Shown piece by piece: positions 45,333-54,110 of a stretch of DNA of 64,000 bases; the first letter of the stretch is position 1; each line of letters starts with the position of its first letter. Both the position numbers and the translations under genes were made by a program. The notes beneath the pieces are model-generated. The model was not told the DNA's origin. It saw nothing but the letters and a program-made list of their open reading frames with translations, and ran no database searches. Location of the stretch: positions 236,618-300,617 of the forward strand of contig NZ_BMLV01000003.1 of assembly GCF_014645495.1 (NCBI RefSeq), written 5' to 3'. This DNA comes from Cloacibacterium rupense (lineage in GTDB: Bacteria > Bacteroidota > Bacteroidia > Flavobacteriales > Weeksellaceae).

Positions 45333-45340
45333 CAAATTTA
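45333..45340 (-). promoter_or_regulatory. -7 promoter box of truA
   Basis: TAAATTTG on the minus strand, 9 bases before ATG 45323. It supports the short start. Confidence 0.6.
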
Positions 45341-45350
45341 ATGAAATTTT

Positions 45351-45519
45351 TAGCAGCAAGAAGATTTTGTTTCTTTTCACCACCAGTCCCGCTTTCCATT
45401 GCAATCTGCCATTGCAAAAAGGTTTGTAAAACATTTGAAACAGATTGTCCATTGAAACAGATTGCTTAGCATTACAAATTTCACTTGCAATGTCAGGATT
45501 TCCATTGCAATCGGGGCTA
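45351..45519 (-). ncRNA. Structured intergenic repeat, copy B
   Basis: On the minus strand it begins tagccccgattg and ends near the tagcagc at 45351. Its 3' block ggcagattgcaatggaaagc + gggactggtggtgaaaagaa nearly matches copy A. It includes paired cattgcaa/ttgcaatg words that can form nested stems. It is inverted relative to copy A and overlaps the rejected N-terminal extension of truA. Confidence 0.6.
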
Positions 45520-45719
45520 GAAAGACGTTACATTTCTCTTTTCACATTTGAAAATTTTTGAAAACAATCGACGCTCGCTTCGCTCGCGCCAAAGAATCTA
45601 TCGTTCTTACGGAGCTCACAAAAATCTCGTAAAATTCCTTTTACAAATCTTTCTTACTTACGGAACTCATGTGGAAATAAAAATTCGGAAAATTCATAAA
45701 AAATAAAGAAATTAGCCCA
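45520..45719. other. Spacer with GC-rich short words
   Basis: No gene seen. It contains cgctcgcttcgctcgcg (about 45574-45590), a gttcttacggagc word near 45603 and a related cttacggaactc near 45655. These recall the TAC-loop palindromes at 6141 and 14713. Confidence 0.5.
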
Positions 45720-46211
45720 ATGAAAATTTTACTGCTTTCAGACACGCATTCTTATATTGATGATAGAATTCTAGAATACGCCAAAAATGCTGATGAAATT
45801 TGGCATGCCGGAGATTTTGGAAATTTAGAAGTAATCGATAAACTGAAAAAAGCAGGGAAATTGCGTGGCGTTTTCGGGAATATAGATGACGCTAAAATAA
45901 GAGCAGAATTTTCTGAAATTGCTATTTTTGAATGTGAAAAAGTAAAGGTTTTAATGATTCACATTGGTGGATATCCTACTAAATATGCGCCAAGAGTGAA
46001 GCAATTATTAAAAGAAGAAAAACCTCAACTTTTTATTTCGGGGCATTCACATATTTTGAAAGTGATGTATGATAAAGAGTTAGAAATATTACATCTCAAT
46101 CCAGGTTCTGCAGGAAAACACGGTTGGCATAAAATGAGAACCATGTTGAGATTTGAAATCAATGGTGAAAAAATTGAAAATTTAGAAGTAATAGAATTAG
46201 GTTTAAAATAA
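45720..46211 (+). CDS. YfcE/MJ0936-type metallophosphoesterase
   Basis: A 163-residue calcineurin-like phosphodiesterase with metal-site motifs LLSDTHSY (Asp, His), HAGDFG, VFGNIDD (Asn) and ISGHSHILK (His). Members hydrolyse phosphodiesters such as bis-pNPP in vitro, and natural substrates are mostly unknown. Cytoplasmic, no signal peptide. A 130-bp inverted repeat follows. Confidence 0.88.
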   Translation: MKILLLSDTHSYIDDRILEYAKNADEIWHAGDFGNLEVIDKLKKAGKLRGVFGNIDDAKIRAEFSEIAIFECEKVKVLMIHIGGYPTKYAPRVKQLLKEEKPQLFISGHSHILKVMYDKELEILHLNPGSAGKHGWHKMRTMLRFEINGEKIENLEVIELGLK

Positions 46212-46345
46212 TTAAACCACAAAAAAGACAAAAGATTTTTTGAAAATAAGTTTTTCAAAAGTAAAAAAAGAAGAAAAAAATGCTTTTTGCTCTTTTGAAT
46301 TTCTTTAAAATGTAATTATTTCTTTTGCCTCTTTTGTGGTTAAAA
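46212..46345. repeat. Long imperfect inverted repeat before the Smr gene
   Basis: ttaaaccacaaaaaagacaaaag-type arm (46211-46236) faces cttttgcctcttttgtggttt-type arm (46319-46344), with an A-rich interior. It could fold as one long hairpin or act as a terminator for the phosphoesterase gene. Confidence 0.6.
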
Positions 46346-46354
46346 AATAATAAA

Positions 46355-46849
46355 ATGAAAATAGGTGATTTGGTTTCGGTGATAGATGATGATTTGAAAG
46401 GGAAAATTTCAGCTTTCAAAGGAAATATGGTGCAATTAGAAGACGAACATGGCTTTCACTACGAAATTGAAAAATCTAAAATTGTCCCTCAAAATCATAA
46501 TATTTACGATGATATTTCGGTAATTTCAAAAAAAGAAACTTCGGCTAAAATTTCTAAAAAAAATCAAACTCAACCACAATCTATTGATTTGCATTTCGAA
46601 AATTTGGTAAAAAACCCTCAAGAATATGAACCTTGGGAAAGACTGATGATTCAGCGTGAAAAACTCATCGAAAAACTAGAATATTGCAGAAATAATCATT
46701 TGAAAAAGCTCAACATCATTCACGGAATTGGCGATGGTGTTTTACAAAATATGGTGCACGAAGTGTTGCAAGGTTTCGCAGGAATAGAATATGAAAACCA
46801 CGAATTTTTCTACCACAGTTCGGGGAATGTAGAAGTTACTTTTTTGTAG
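46355..46849 (+). CDS. Smr-domain protein with N-terminal SH3-like domain
   Basis: A 164-residue protein. An SH3-like start (MKIGDLVSVIDDDLKGKISAFKGNMVQLEDEHGFHYEIEKSKIVP) of DUF2027 type precedes a linker and a Smr nuclease-like domain (IDLHFENLV...LNIIHGIGDGVLQNMVHEVL). Smr domains nick or bind DNA or RNA. The start is ATG 46355, because the longer frame begins inside the inverted repeat. It overlaps the convergent DUF6370 gene by 14 bp. Confidence 0.87.
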   Translation: MKIGDLVSVIDDDLKGKISAFKGNMVQLEDEHGFHYEIEKSKIVPQNHNIYDDISVISKKETSAKISKKNQTQPQSIDLHFENLVKNPQEYEPWERLMIQREKLIEKLEYCRNNHLKKLNIIHGIGDGVLQNMVHEVLQGFAGIEYENHEFFYHSSGNVEVTFL

Positions 46850-47153
46850 TTTCTGGCAATAATTTAAAATAACTCACCACAAATTTATCACCTTTCACCT
46901 CGCCTATCACTTCAGCTTTTCTTATGGCATTACAAAATCCGTCGTTTGCGTGTGCATCTCCATGGTCATCAATTTTAGTTCCTTCTACAAAATAACTTTT
47001 CCCATCAATTCTTACCGCTAAATCACAACCTTTCTTTTGCTTCATTTTGAACTGACATTGGCCACAAGCGACCTCTACAGTTTGCTTCTTTTTCACTTGA
47101 GAAAAACCCAATTGAAACCCTAAAATCGCTACAAATAAAAACAGATATTTCAT
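46836..47153 (-). CDS. Secreted DUF6370-type protein
   Basis: A 105-residue protein with signal peptide MKYLFLFVAILGFQLGFSQ. The mature part has VACGQCQFKMKQKKGCDLAVRIDGKSYFVEGTKIDDHGDAHANDGFCNAIRKAEV, with four cysteines and several His/Asp, which fits the DUF6370 family. It may bind metal, but function is unknown. Its 3' end overlaps the Smr gene by 14 bp on the other strand. A -7 box TATTTTTG lies at 47171-47178. Confidence 0.8.
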   Translation of the reverse strand: MKYLFLFVAILGFQLGFSQVKKKQTVEVACGQCQFKMKQKKGCDLAVRIDGKSYFVEGTKIDDHGDAHANDGFCNAIRKAEVIGEVKGDKFVVSYFKLLPETTKK

Positions 47154-47217
47154 AGATAAAAAACTTCCGTCAAAAATAGCTTAAAAATCAATATCTTTGC
47201 AATTATTGAAAAAACTT

Positions 47218-47937
47218 ATGCAAAAGCTTTCTCTACTTTTCACCAAAGATGGTTTACAATGGCACATTTCTAAAGGAAAAAGTGTGTTGCAGGAAGCGTC
47301 TTTTTTTGTAACTGAAGAAACTTCTCCCAACTTGGTAGAAGAAAAATTAGATGAAATTCTACAAAAAAATGACTATCAAGAAATTTCGGTTATTTCGGCA
47401 CTTAACCATTTTTCTCTGACTCCAGATACTTTTGCGGAACACGAACTGGGCTACAAACTCATTTCTTATAATGCGCCAGTAAATGAAGAAAAAGAAGAAT
47501 TGATGCTTTCGGTGAATAAAAAGTTTGGCGTGCAGTTTTACTATACTTTTCCCAAAAAGTTTTATCAAAAAATTAAATCAAAAAAACTGCCAACAAAATT
47601 TAATTTTTCGGGAGAGAAGTTTCTAAATTCGATTCAGGTAAGAAATAGCAAAGAAATACACATCAATCTTTATCATCATCAAGTAGAATTTTTCGCTTTT
47701 GATAACAGAAAAGTAGCACTTTACAACAATCTAGATGCAGATTCTGAGGTAGATTTCTTGTATTTTATTATGTTTTCTTTGAGTAAAATTAATTTTAGCA
47801 CTACCGAAACTTATTTTTACATTTACGGCGAAACTTCTGAAAATGAGACATTTATTTCGGAGTTGAAGAAATTTGTGAAGAACCTGAAACTTGTTTCAGA
47901 AAATTCAAGTAAAAAGAATTTTGTTCTTTCTTATTAA
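47218..47937 (+). CDS. DUF3822 protein upstream of rsmD
   Basis: A 239-residue protein of the Bacteroidetes DUF3822 family, whose members sit next to rsmD, as here. The visible core is QKLSLLFTKDGLQWHISKGKSVLQEASF...ISALNHFSLTPDTFAEHELGYKLISYNA. It looks like an actin/ASKHA-like or unknown fold, with no membrane helix and unknown function. The start is ATG 47218, because a TTG at 47197 would fall inside the -7 box TATCTTTG. Confidence 0.85.
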   Translation: MQKLSLLFTKDGLQWHISKGKSVLQEASFFVTEETSPNLVEEKLDEILQKNDYQEISVISALNHFSLTPDTFAEHELGYKLISYNAPVNEEKEELMLSVNKKFGVQFYYTFPKKFYQKIKSKKLPTKFNFSGEKFLNSIQVRNSKEIHINLYHHQVEFFAFDNRKVALYNNLDADSEVDFLYFIMFSLSKINFSTTETYFYIYGETSENETFISELKKFVKNLKLVSENSSKKNFVLSY

Positions 47938-47941
47938 TTAT

Positions 47942-47962
47942 CAATCATCAAAAATCAATTAT
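47942..47962. repeat. 7-bp repeats overlapping the rsmD start
   Basis: caatcat (47942), caaaaat (47949) and caattat (47956) are in register. The last unit overlaps the ATG of rsmD at 47961. Confidence 0.7.
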
Positions 47963-48536
47963 GTACAGAATTATAAGTGGCAAATGGAAAGCGAAAAGAA
48001 TTTCGGCTCCTAAAAATTTCGATGTAAGACCGACTACAGATTTCGCTAAAGAAGCTCTTTTCAGTATTTTGGCGAATCGTTATGATGTGGAATTTTGTTC
48101 GGTTTTGGATCTTTTTGCAGGAATTGGTTCTATCACTTTAGAATTGGCTTCACGTGATTGCCAAGACATTACTGCGGTAGAAATGAACCCAAAACACGCT
48201 GCTTTCATCAATTCTACTGCATCAGAATTAGAAATGGCACTTCAAATTAATGTACAAAGAGGTGATGTTTTTGAATGGTTAAAGAAAAACAGAACCAAAA
48301 AATTATACGACATTGTTTTTGCTGACCCACCTTTTGAATTGGAAGAAAAAAAATACAACGAACTGATTTCTTTAGTTTTAAATAACGATTTTTTGAAAGA
48401 AAACGGAACTTTTGTTTTGGAACATCAATCTAAAATGAAACTAGAACACCCCAATCTTACAGAAACTAGAAAATATGGAAATGTTAGTTTTTCTTTTTTT
48501 AGTTCCGAGATGCCAGATGCGAGTTCCGAGTTATAA
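47961..48536 (+). CDS. rsmD: 16S rRNA (guanine-966-N2)-methyltransferase
   Basis: A 191-residue methyltransferase that modifies G966 of 16S rRNA. It starts MYRIISGKWKAKRI, with SAM motif VLDLFAGIGSITLELASR and catalytic FADPPF. It follows DUF3822 by 23 bp. Its last residues, SSEMPDASSEL, are encoded by a 7-bp repeat tract and are probably not functionally important. Confidence 0.94.
   Translation: MYRIISGKWKAKRISAPKNFDVRPTTDFAKEALFSILANRYDVEFCSVLDLFAGIGSITLELASRDCQDITAVEMNPKHAAFINSTASELEMALQINVQRGDVFEWLKKNRTKKLYDIVFADPPFELEEKKYNELISLVLNNDFLKENGTFVLEHQSKMKLEHPNLTETRKYGNVSFSFFSSEMPDASSEL
48501..48535. repeat. 7-bp repeat tract in the rsmD 3' end
   Basis: agttccg (48501), agatgcc (48508), agatgcg (48515), agttccg (48522) and agttata (48529) are in strict 7-bp register and run through the rsmD stop. 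Confidence 0.85.
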
Positions 48537-48566
48537 AATCGAAATTCAAAAATTCAATTTGTAGTT

Positions 48567-49388
48567 TTACAATACTTTATGCTCCAGGCTAATCGTTTTT
48601 CCAAAGAATTTTTTCGAAATTTTTTCGAAATTTTTAGTAATATCCGAAAGATAAAATTGAGTACTTCCTTCAGAGTTTTGAGAATTGAGAAGATTATTTT
48701 TGCTCAAAATATCTCTTAAATAGCTTGCTACAATTTTCGGAGAATCTATTACACGAACTCTGCTTCCGTAATATTTTTTGATTTCATCAATTACCAAAGG
48801 ATAATGGGTACAACCTAAAATTAAGGTTTCAATATCCTTCAACTTTCTATCACTCAAATAATTATAAATAATCGCGTGGGTAATCGGATGATTTATAAAA
48901 CCTTCCTCAATAGCAGGAACTAACAATGGAGTCGCTAATTCTGAAACGTTGATAAATTTATTTAGTTTTCTGATAGATTTTCTATAAAGTCCAGAATTTA
49001 CAGTCGCTTTAGTTGCAATTACTCCTACATTTTGATGAATTTCGAAAGCCACTTTTTCTGCCACAGGATTTATTACATCTATCACAGGAACTCTACCTGC
49101 AACCAATTCTTTCACTTCTTGCAATGCATTTGCCGTAGCAGAATTACACGCAATAACCACCGCTTTGCAATTATTTTCTAACAAAAAATTGGTGATATTT
49201 TGAGAATAACCTATAATAGCTTCTCTAGATTTTTCGCCGTAAGGAAGATTCTTTGTATCTCCGAAATAGATGAAATCTTCGTGAGGCATTAGTCTTTTAA
49301 TCTCTTTGGCAACGGTAAGTCCGCCAACCCCAGAATCAAAAATCCCAATAGGTTGAGAGGCAGAAAGATGAGTGAATTTTGGTTTCAA
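48567..49388 (-). CDS. murI: Glutamate racemase
   Basis: MurI makes D-glutamate for peptidoglycan. The 273-residue protein has the paired catalytic cysteines in VVIACNSATANA and LILGCTHYPLV, and the start motif QPIGIFDSGVGGLTV. Length and motifs are typical. A -7 box (TATTTTTG, 49405-49412) lies just upstream. Confidence 0.95.
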   Translation of the reverse strand: MKPKFTHLSASQPIGIFDSGVGGLTVAKEIKRLMPHEDFIYFGDTKNLPYGEKSREAIIGYSQNITNFLLENNCKAVVIACNSATANALQEVKELVAGRVPVIDVINPVAEKVAFEIHQNVGVIATKATVNSGLYRKSIRKLNKFINVSELATPLLVPAIEEGFINHPITHAIIYNYLSDRKLKDIETLILGCTHYPLVIDEIKKYYGSRVRVIDSPKIVASYLRDILSKNNLLNSQNSEGSTQFYLSDITKNFEKISKKFFGKTISLEHKVL

Positions 49389-49426
49389 AGGCTTGAAATT
49401 TTTACAAAAATACTAATTTTTGCTGG

Positions 49427-49454
49427 AAGTCAGAAGCAGGATGCAGGAAGTTTA
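49427..49454. repeat. 7-bp repeats between murI and hemW
   Basis: aagtcag (49427), aagcagg (49434), atgcagg (49441) and aagttta (49448) in register. Confidence 0.65.
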
Positions 49455-49502
49455 TTTTAAGTATGTATTTTATCACTTCCAATTTTAATTTTCTATCTTT
49501 TT

Positions 49503-50627
49503 CTATACAATAAACAAATCAGAGGCGATTCCGTCTGCCAAAAACCAATGTTTTTCAGGTATTTTCAAGTGATTTTCTTCAGTGATTAAAATTCCTTCTT
49601 CTAATTTTGGTTGGATAGATTTTTTGAAAATTTCTAGAATTTCCATAGAAAATTTATCTTTTAATTTTTCTAAATCAACTCCCCAAATGGTTCGTAAACC
49701 AATCATGAGCATTTCGTTGTATTGGTCTTTTTCGGTGAGGATTTCGGTTTCATTTGGGAGAGTGTTTTCCGCTAAATTTTTGATGTATTTTGTATTGTTG
49801 GCAACGTTCCAACTGCGCTGATTTCTGCCATTGTAAGAATGAGCAGAAGGTCCGATTCCTAAATATTCCTTATATTTCCAGTAAGCAGAATTATGTTTTG
49901 ATTCAAAATCTTTTTTTGCAAAATTGGATATTTCATAATGTATAAAACCGTGGTCTTTCAAGAAATCTGATAGATAATAAAATTCTTTATTCTGTGTAGA
50001 TTCTTCTGGTTTTGAGATTTTATTTTTCTTAATCCAAGCGTTGAGTGCAGTTTTTGGTTCGATGGTTAAAGCATAAGAAGAAACGTGCGGAACTTGCAAT
50101 TCTATGGTTTTTTGGAGATTTTGTTTCCAAATTTCAAAATTAGAAGTTGGCGAACCATAAATTAAATCAATACTTAAATTTTCAAAGCCAAAATCTTGCG
50201 CTCTTTTGATGGAACTTTCGGCTTCAGAAGCATTGTGAGCTCTGTTCATCAACTTTAAATCTTCTTCAAAAAAAGATTGTGTGCCAATGGAAAGTCGGTT
50301 GATTTCAGTTTTGGCTAAATTTTTCAAGAAGTTTTTGTCTAAATCATCGGGATTGGCTTCGAGCGTTATTTCTATATTTTTTTCAAAGTCGAAATACTTT
50401 AAAACTTCATCAATTAAAGATTTAATTTCGTCAACAGAAAGAATTGACGGAGTTCCTCCACCAAAATATAACGATGAAAGAGTTTTGTTTTCTAATTCAT
50501 CTTTTCGTAGAAAAATTTCCTTTTTTATGGCAGAAATCATCTCGTCTTTCAACTTAAGCGAAGTAGAAAAATGAAAGTTGCAGTAACTGCATTTTTGTTT
50601 ACAGAAAGGAATGTGGAGATAGAGCAT
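49503..50627 (-). CDS. hemW: HemW-type radical SAM heme chaperone
   Basis: A 374-residue protein, long annotated as oxygen-independent coproporphyrinogen oxidase. The radical SAM motif is C9-x3-C13-x2-C16 in FCKQKCSYCNFHF. The extra Cys region of true HemN is absent, and the C-terminal HemW domain is present (DQYNEMLMIGLRTIWGVDL). HemW binds heme and delivers it to respiratory enzymes. The hemH gene is far away in this window. Confidence 0.9.
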   Translation of the reverse strand: MLYLHIPFCKQKCSYCNFHFSTSLKLKDEMISAIKKEIFLRKDELENKTLSSLYFGGGTPSILSVDEIKSLIDEVLKYFDFEKNIEITLEANPDDLDKNFLKNLAKTEINRLSIGTQSFFEEDLKLMNRAHNASEAESSIKRAQDFGFENLSIDLIYGSPTSNFEIWKQNLQKTIELQVPHVSSYALTIEPKTALNAWIKKNKISKPEESTQNKEFYYLSDFLKDHGFIHYEISNFAKKDFESKHNSAYWKYKEYLGIGPSAHSYNGRNQRSWNVANNTKYIKNLAENTLPNETEILTEKDQYNEMLMIGLRTIWGVDLEKLKDKFSMEILEIFKKSIQPKLEEGILITEENHLKIPEKHWFLADGIASDLFIV

Positions 50628-50636
50628 TTGTTTGAT

Positions 50637-50700
50637 GATTTACAATGTCTAATTTACGATTTACTATAAAAAATCGTAGTTCTAAAATCGTCATTCTAAA
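50637..50700. repeat. 7-bp repeat tract upstream of hemW
   Basis: gatttac (50637), aatgtct (50644), aatttac (50651) and gatttac (50658) in register. They are followed by a 14-bp period of tcgtagt/tctaaaa-type words up to about 50698. Confidence 0.7.
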
Positions 50701-50705
50701 ATAGG

Positions 50706-51659
50706 TTAACGATATCTAAAACCTCTAGAGTTGATAAAATTAGGAATATCAAAACCAAGGCTAATCATAAAAGAATTCCCTGCATATTCTTGAATGTCAG
50801 ACAATCCTAAGTTGTAAGTTGCTCCTACACTTAGCCAATTGGTTTTAAACTTTAAAATAGGAGAAATGCTCAATTGTTCTCTTCCGAAATTACTGTTTGC
50901 CATTCTGTAGCTTACTCCAGCTGCAAAATAATTGGTTTCGTTATACAATTTCGCCAATAAATTAACATCAAAAAGTCTAGAAGAATTGGTATTTAGATTG
51001 AGCATAAATGAAGGTTGAATGGCGAATCCTTCGGATAGATTAATATCATAACCACCATTGAAATAATATCTTGTAGGCGATGGTTCTATTCCGTTAACCA
51101 CTGGTGTACTATTACTCAAAGGAATATCTGCCACAGCAATTCCTGCAAAAGCTCCTTTGTAAGTTGCCTGTAGGCCAATATTGGCATAAGCTATAAAAAT
51201 ACTGTTGTTATTTTCATATAAAAGTGGATCATTTGGATCAGTAGCGTTTACTTTAGAAACATCGAAACTTTCGTTGTAAAAATTAACCGCAGTACCAAAT
51301 GAAAATTGGTCTTTTCTCTCATCGTCATCACTTAACGGAACAAAATAAGAAGCACCTACTGCAATTCCGTTCGCCGAAATTGGACCATTTTGATCTCTGA
51401 AGAAATATGCTCCAGCTCCTACTCTATCAAAAACATTGGCGTGCATACCAATAGATTGTACATTAGGCGATTCATCAAATTTTGAAAATTGTTTTTGATA
51501 AGTAGCTCTAAAAACGAAATCATCATTTTTCCCCAAAAAAGCTGGGTTAAATAAAAATTCACTATCCAATAAATATTGCTGATACATGGGAATAGTTTCT
51601 TGCGCAGATGCAAGTCCTGAAAATGCAGCAATAATTAGTGATAATATTATTTTTTTCAT
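50706..51659 (-). CDS. PorP/SprF-family outer-membrane protein (type IX secretion)
   Basis: A 317-residue protein with signal peptide MKKIILSLIIAAFSGLASAQ and a beta-barrel body typical of PorP/SprF (PMYQQYLLDSEFLFNPAFLGKNDDFVFRATYQKQF...; C-terminal NSFMISLGFDIPNFINSRGFRYR with an aromatic end). PorP/SprF proteins anchor or assist export of specific T9SS substrates. It is encoded alone, without the usual large adhesin next to it. A -7 box TAAATTTG lies at 51680-51687. Confidence 0.87.
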   Translation of the reverse strand: MKKIILSLIIAAFSGLASAQETIPMYQQYLLDSEFLFNPAFLGKNDDFVFRATYQKQFSKFDESPNVQSIGMHANVFDRVGAGAYFFRDQNGPISANGIAVGASYFVPLSDDDERKDQFSFGTAVNFYNESFDVSKVNATDPNDPLLYENNNSIFIAYANIGLQATYKGAFAGIAVADIPLSNSTPVVNGIEPSPTRYYFNGGYDINLSEGFAIQPSFMLNLNTNSSRLFDVNLLAKLYNETNYFAAGVSYRMANSNFGREQLSISPILKFKTNWLSVGATYNLGLSDIQEYAGNSFMISLGFDIPNFINSRGFRYR

Positions 51660-51750
51660 AATTGTGAATTTCTGAACGTCAAATTTAAGTAAAAAGTATG
51701 TAATAAGGAATTTTCTTTTACTTAAAATCGAAGGTTTAAATTTTATGACA

Positions 51751-52815
51751 TTAAGAGTTTTGAAGATAATTCCTCCATTTTTCTACAGCATCTTGCATAT
51801 CTTTAGGCATTGGAGATTCAAAATACATTTCCTTCTTGGTTGTAGGATGAATAAATCCTAAAGTATGAGCGTGCAATGCGTGTCTTGGTAAAACCTCAAA
51901 AACATTTTTTACAAATTGTTTGTATTTCGGCAGATTTACTCCTCTCAAAATCTGATGCCCTTCGTACCTTTCGTCATTAAAAAGAGTATGACCTATGTGC
52001 TTAAAATGCGCTCTAATTTGGTGAGTTCTACCTGTTTCTAATTTACATTCTACCCAAGTCATATATTTAAATCTTTCTAAAACTTTGTAATGGGTAACAG
52101 CGTGTTTTCCTTGACTGCCATCTTCATAAACTGCCATTTGCATTCGTTTTTTTTGGTGCCTACCGATGTGACCTCTAATTGTACCAGAATCTTCGGCTAG
52201 ATTTCCCCAAACAAAAGCCCAATACAAACGTTTGGTTTTTCTATCAAAAAATTGTTTTGCTAAGAAACTTAATGCATATTCATTTTTGGCCAAAACAATA
52301 ATCCCTGATGTATCTTTATCTATTCTATGCACCAAACCTACTCTGTCTAAATCTGAAGTAAAACCGTTTTTCTGAAAATGGAAAGCTACGGCATTTACCA
52401 AGGTTCCTTGCCAATTGCCAAATCCTGGGTGCACCACCATTCCTGGGTCTTTGTCTATCACCAAGACATCATCGTCTTCATAAACAATATTGATAGGAAT
52501 ATCTTCTGGAATAATTACATTTTCACGTGGTGGATGGGTCAATAATACAGAAATTTCATCGCCTGGTTTTACTCTGTAATTCTGTTTTACAGGATTTCCG
52601 TTTACGATAACGTTTCCTGCTCTACAAGTCTGCGAAATTTTGTTTCTAGAAGAATTCTGACGATAAATTAATAAAAATTTATCAATTCTGAGAGGCTCTT
52701 GTTTTTTATCAACGGTAATATTGAGATGTTCAAACAGCCCAGAATTTTCTTCATCACTAGAATTTTCGTCTTCTAGTAATACTTCATCTTCTAAAAAATC
52801 TTCGTCTTCGTTCAT
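51751..52815 (-). CDS. rluD: RluA-family pseudouridine synthase
   Basis: A 354-residue protein with an S4 domain (LRIDKFLLIYRQNSSRNKISQTCRAGNVIVNGNPVKQNYRVKPGDEISV) and the synthase domain with catalytic Asp in HRIDKDTSGIIVLAKN. It modifies 23S rRNA, and exact position assignment (RluD type) is by general similarity. An acidic N-terminal 40-residue stretch (EDEDFLEDEVLLEDENSSD) is extra. A -7 box TAACTTTG sits at 52856-52863. Confidence 0.92.
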   Translation of the reverse strand: MNEDEDFLEDEVLLEDENSSDEENSGLFEHLNITVDKKQEPLRIDKFLLIYRQNSSRNKISQTCRAGNVIVNGNPVKQNYRVKPGDEISVLLTHPPRENVIIPEDIPINIVYEDDDVLVIDKDPGMVVHPGFGNWQGTLVNAVAFHFQKNGFTSDLDRVGLVHRIDKDTSGIIVLAKNEYALSFLAKQFFDRKTKRLYWAFVWGNLAEDSGTIRGHIGRHQKKRMQMAVYEDGSQGKHAVTHYKVLERFKYMTWVECKLETGRTHQIRAHFKHIGHTLFNDERYEGHQILRGVNLPKYKQFVKNVFEVLPRHALHAHTLGFIHPTTKKEMYFESPMPKDMQDAVEKWRNYLQNS

Positions 52816-52888
52816 CTTATTTAAAAAAACTTTGTCTATCCCATAATTGGGATGACAAAGTTAATATATTCTTTATCGATTATTGAAA

Positions 52889-53902
52889 TTACTCTACAAT
52901 TACCTTTTTGGCAGGCTTCTTTTCTGCTGCTTTGGTTTCTGTAGGTTTATTTTCTACAGGTTTTTTGGTTACAGTTTTTTCTTCTTGAGGTTTAGTATTG
53001 GTAGAAGCAGGTGGAGGCGATTGCTGCTTTTGAGGTTCAGGAGCAACTTTCACTGGTTCTTCAGCTGGAACAGAAAAATCTTCTGAAGGTGGCGCTATTT
53101 CTATTTTTGGCCTATACATTTCATCTAACTCTCTTATTTTAGCTTGCATTTCTGCAGGTGTTTTTTTACTTGCCCAGAGGTCTATTTGCATGCCTTGGTC
53201 TCTTACAGCTCCAGCTTCTGGATCTTGATAATAAATAATATCACTATCACTTTTACCTCCATCTTGAAAATCTATTATGCCTACTTCGAACAAGTTTTGT
53301 GCAATAATTACTTTTGCCTGAGCAACTGTCATCCCTACTAAATTAGGAACAGTAACATTTCTTTTAGGCCCTGTACCAATCACCAAATCAATGGTGGAGA
53401 ACATAGGAACTTTAGCTCCTGGTTTTATTACAGAACCATTATACATCATTCTGATTACGGCATCTTTCTGAATATTAGGCTCATAGATGGTATCACCAAC
53501 TTTCAACTCTAAACGCTCTAATTTCCTGAATGCTAAACCTTTATACCCATCCAAAATATCTGGAATAGTAACTGGCGCATAAGTTTTAGGATTTACTTTT
53601 AATACAATAGTTCTACCGTCTTTAACACGAGAACCTGGTGACGGGAAAATCTGTAAAACTTGATATGGTCTAAATTTAGGGTCAAATTTAAAACTATCAA
53701 CTTCATATTCTAGACCTTGGTCATCTAATACTTGTATTGCTTGTTGCACGGTCATATTGACCACATTAGGAACAGGAATTTCGTCTCCGTGATTGGTGTG
53801 AAACTCTAACCAACGAAAAGTAAGCCAAACAAGACCTACAAATAATGCTATTGCCAGCAATAAATTCACAAAAACTTTCCAATGGAAAAAAGATCGAAAC
53901 AT
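52889..53902 (-). CDS. Membrane-anchored PASTA-domain protein
   Basis: A 337-residue protein with one N-terminal membrane helix (about 9-29), three PASTA domains (about 40-110, 112-178 and 184-250) and a Lys/Pro/Glu/Thr-rich C-terminal tail (PAEEPVKVAPEPQKQQ..., KPVENKPTETKAAEKKP). There is no kinase domain. PASTA domains bind peptidoglycan fragments or beta-lactams in Gram-positives. In Bacteroidetes such proteins lie between rluD and ddl, as here. The role is probably at the cell wall. Confidence 0.88.
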   Translation of the reverse strand: MFRSFFHWKVFVNLLLAIALFVGLVWLTFRWLEFHTNHGDEIPVPNVVNMTVQQAIQVLDDQGLEYEVDSFKFDPKFRPYQVLQIFPSPGSRVKDGRTIVLKVNPKTYAPVTIPDILDGYKGLAFRKLERLELKVGDTIYEPNIQKDAVIRMMYNGSVIKPGAKVPMFSTIDLVIGTGPKRNVTVPNLVGMTVAQAKVIIAQNLFEVGIIDFQDGGKSDSDIIYYQDPEAGAVRDQGMQIDLWASKKTPAEMQAKIRELDEMYRPKIEIAPPSEDFSVPAEEPVKVAPEPQKQQSPPPASTNTKPQEEKTVTKKPVENKPTETKAAEKKPAKKVIVE

Positions 53903-54080
53903 AAATTTTGTTTTTGTACGAAATATAAACGCAAATATAAATATAAAATTATGAACTTTTTATTTTAATGCTATTTCAATTTAAATTATGTTCATAAAAT
54001 TCATTTTACCAAAATGCCAAAATTGTACCAATTTAAACGAACTAAAGCGCTATTTCCATTGGTATCATTAGAAAAATAGT

Positions 54081-54088
54081 TACATTTG
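54081..54088 (+). promoter_or_regulatory. -7 promoter box of ddl
   Basis: TACATTTG, 22 bases before ATG 54111, with a TTGG element about 20 bases further upstream as -33. Confidence 0.6.
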
Positions 54089-54110
54089 CCTTAATTAGAT
54101 TTTAAAACTC

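Noticed and set aside
45324..45452. N-terminal 43 residues of the longest truA frame
   Set aside because: Encoded by repeat copy B and upstream of the -7 box, and the family starts at MRYFIEFSYNG.
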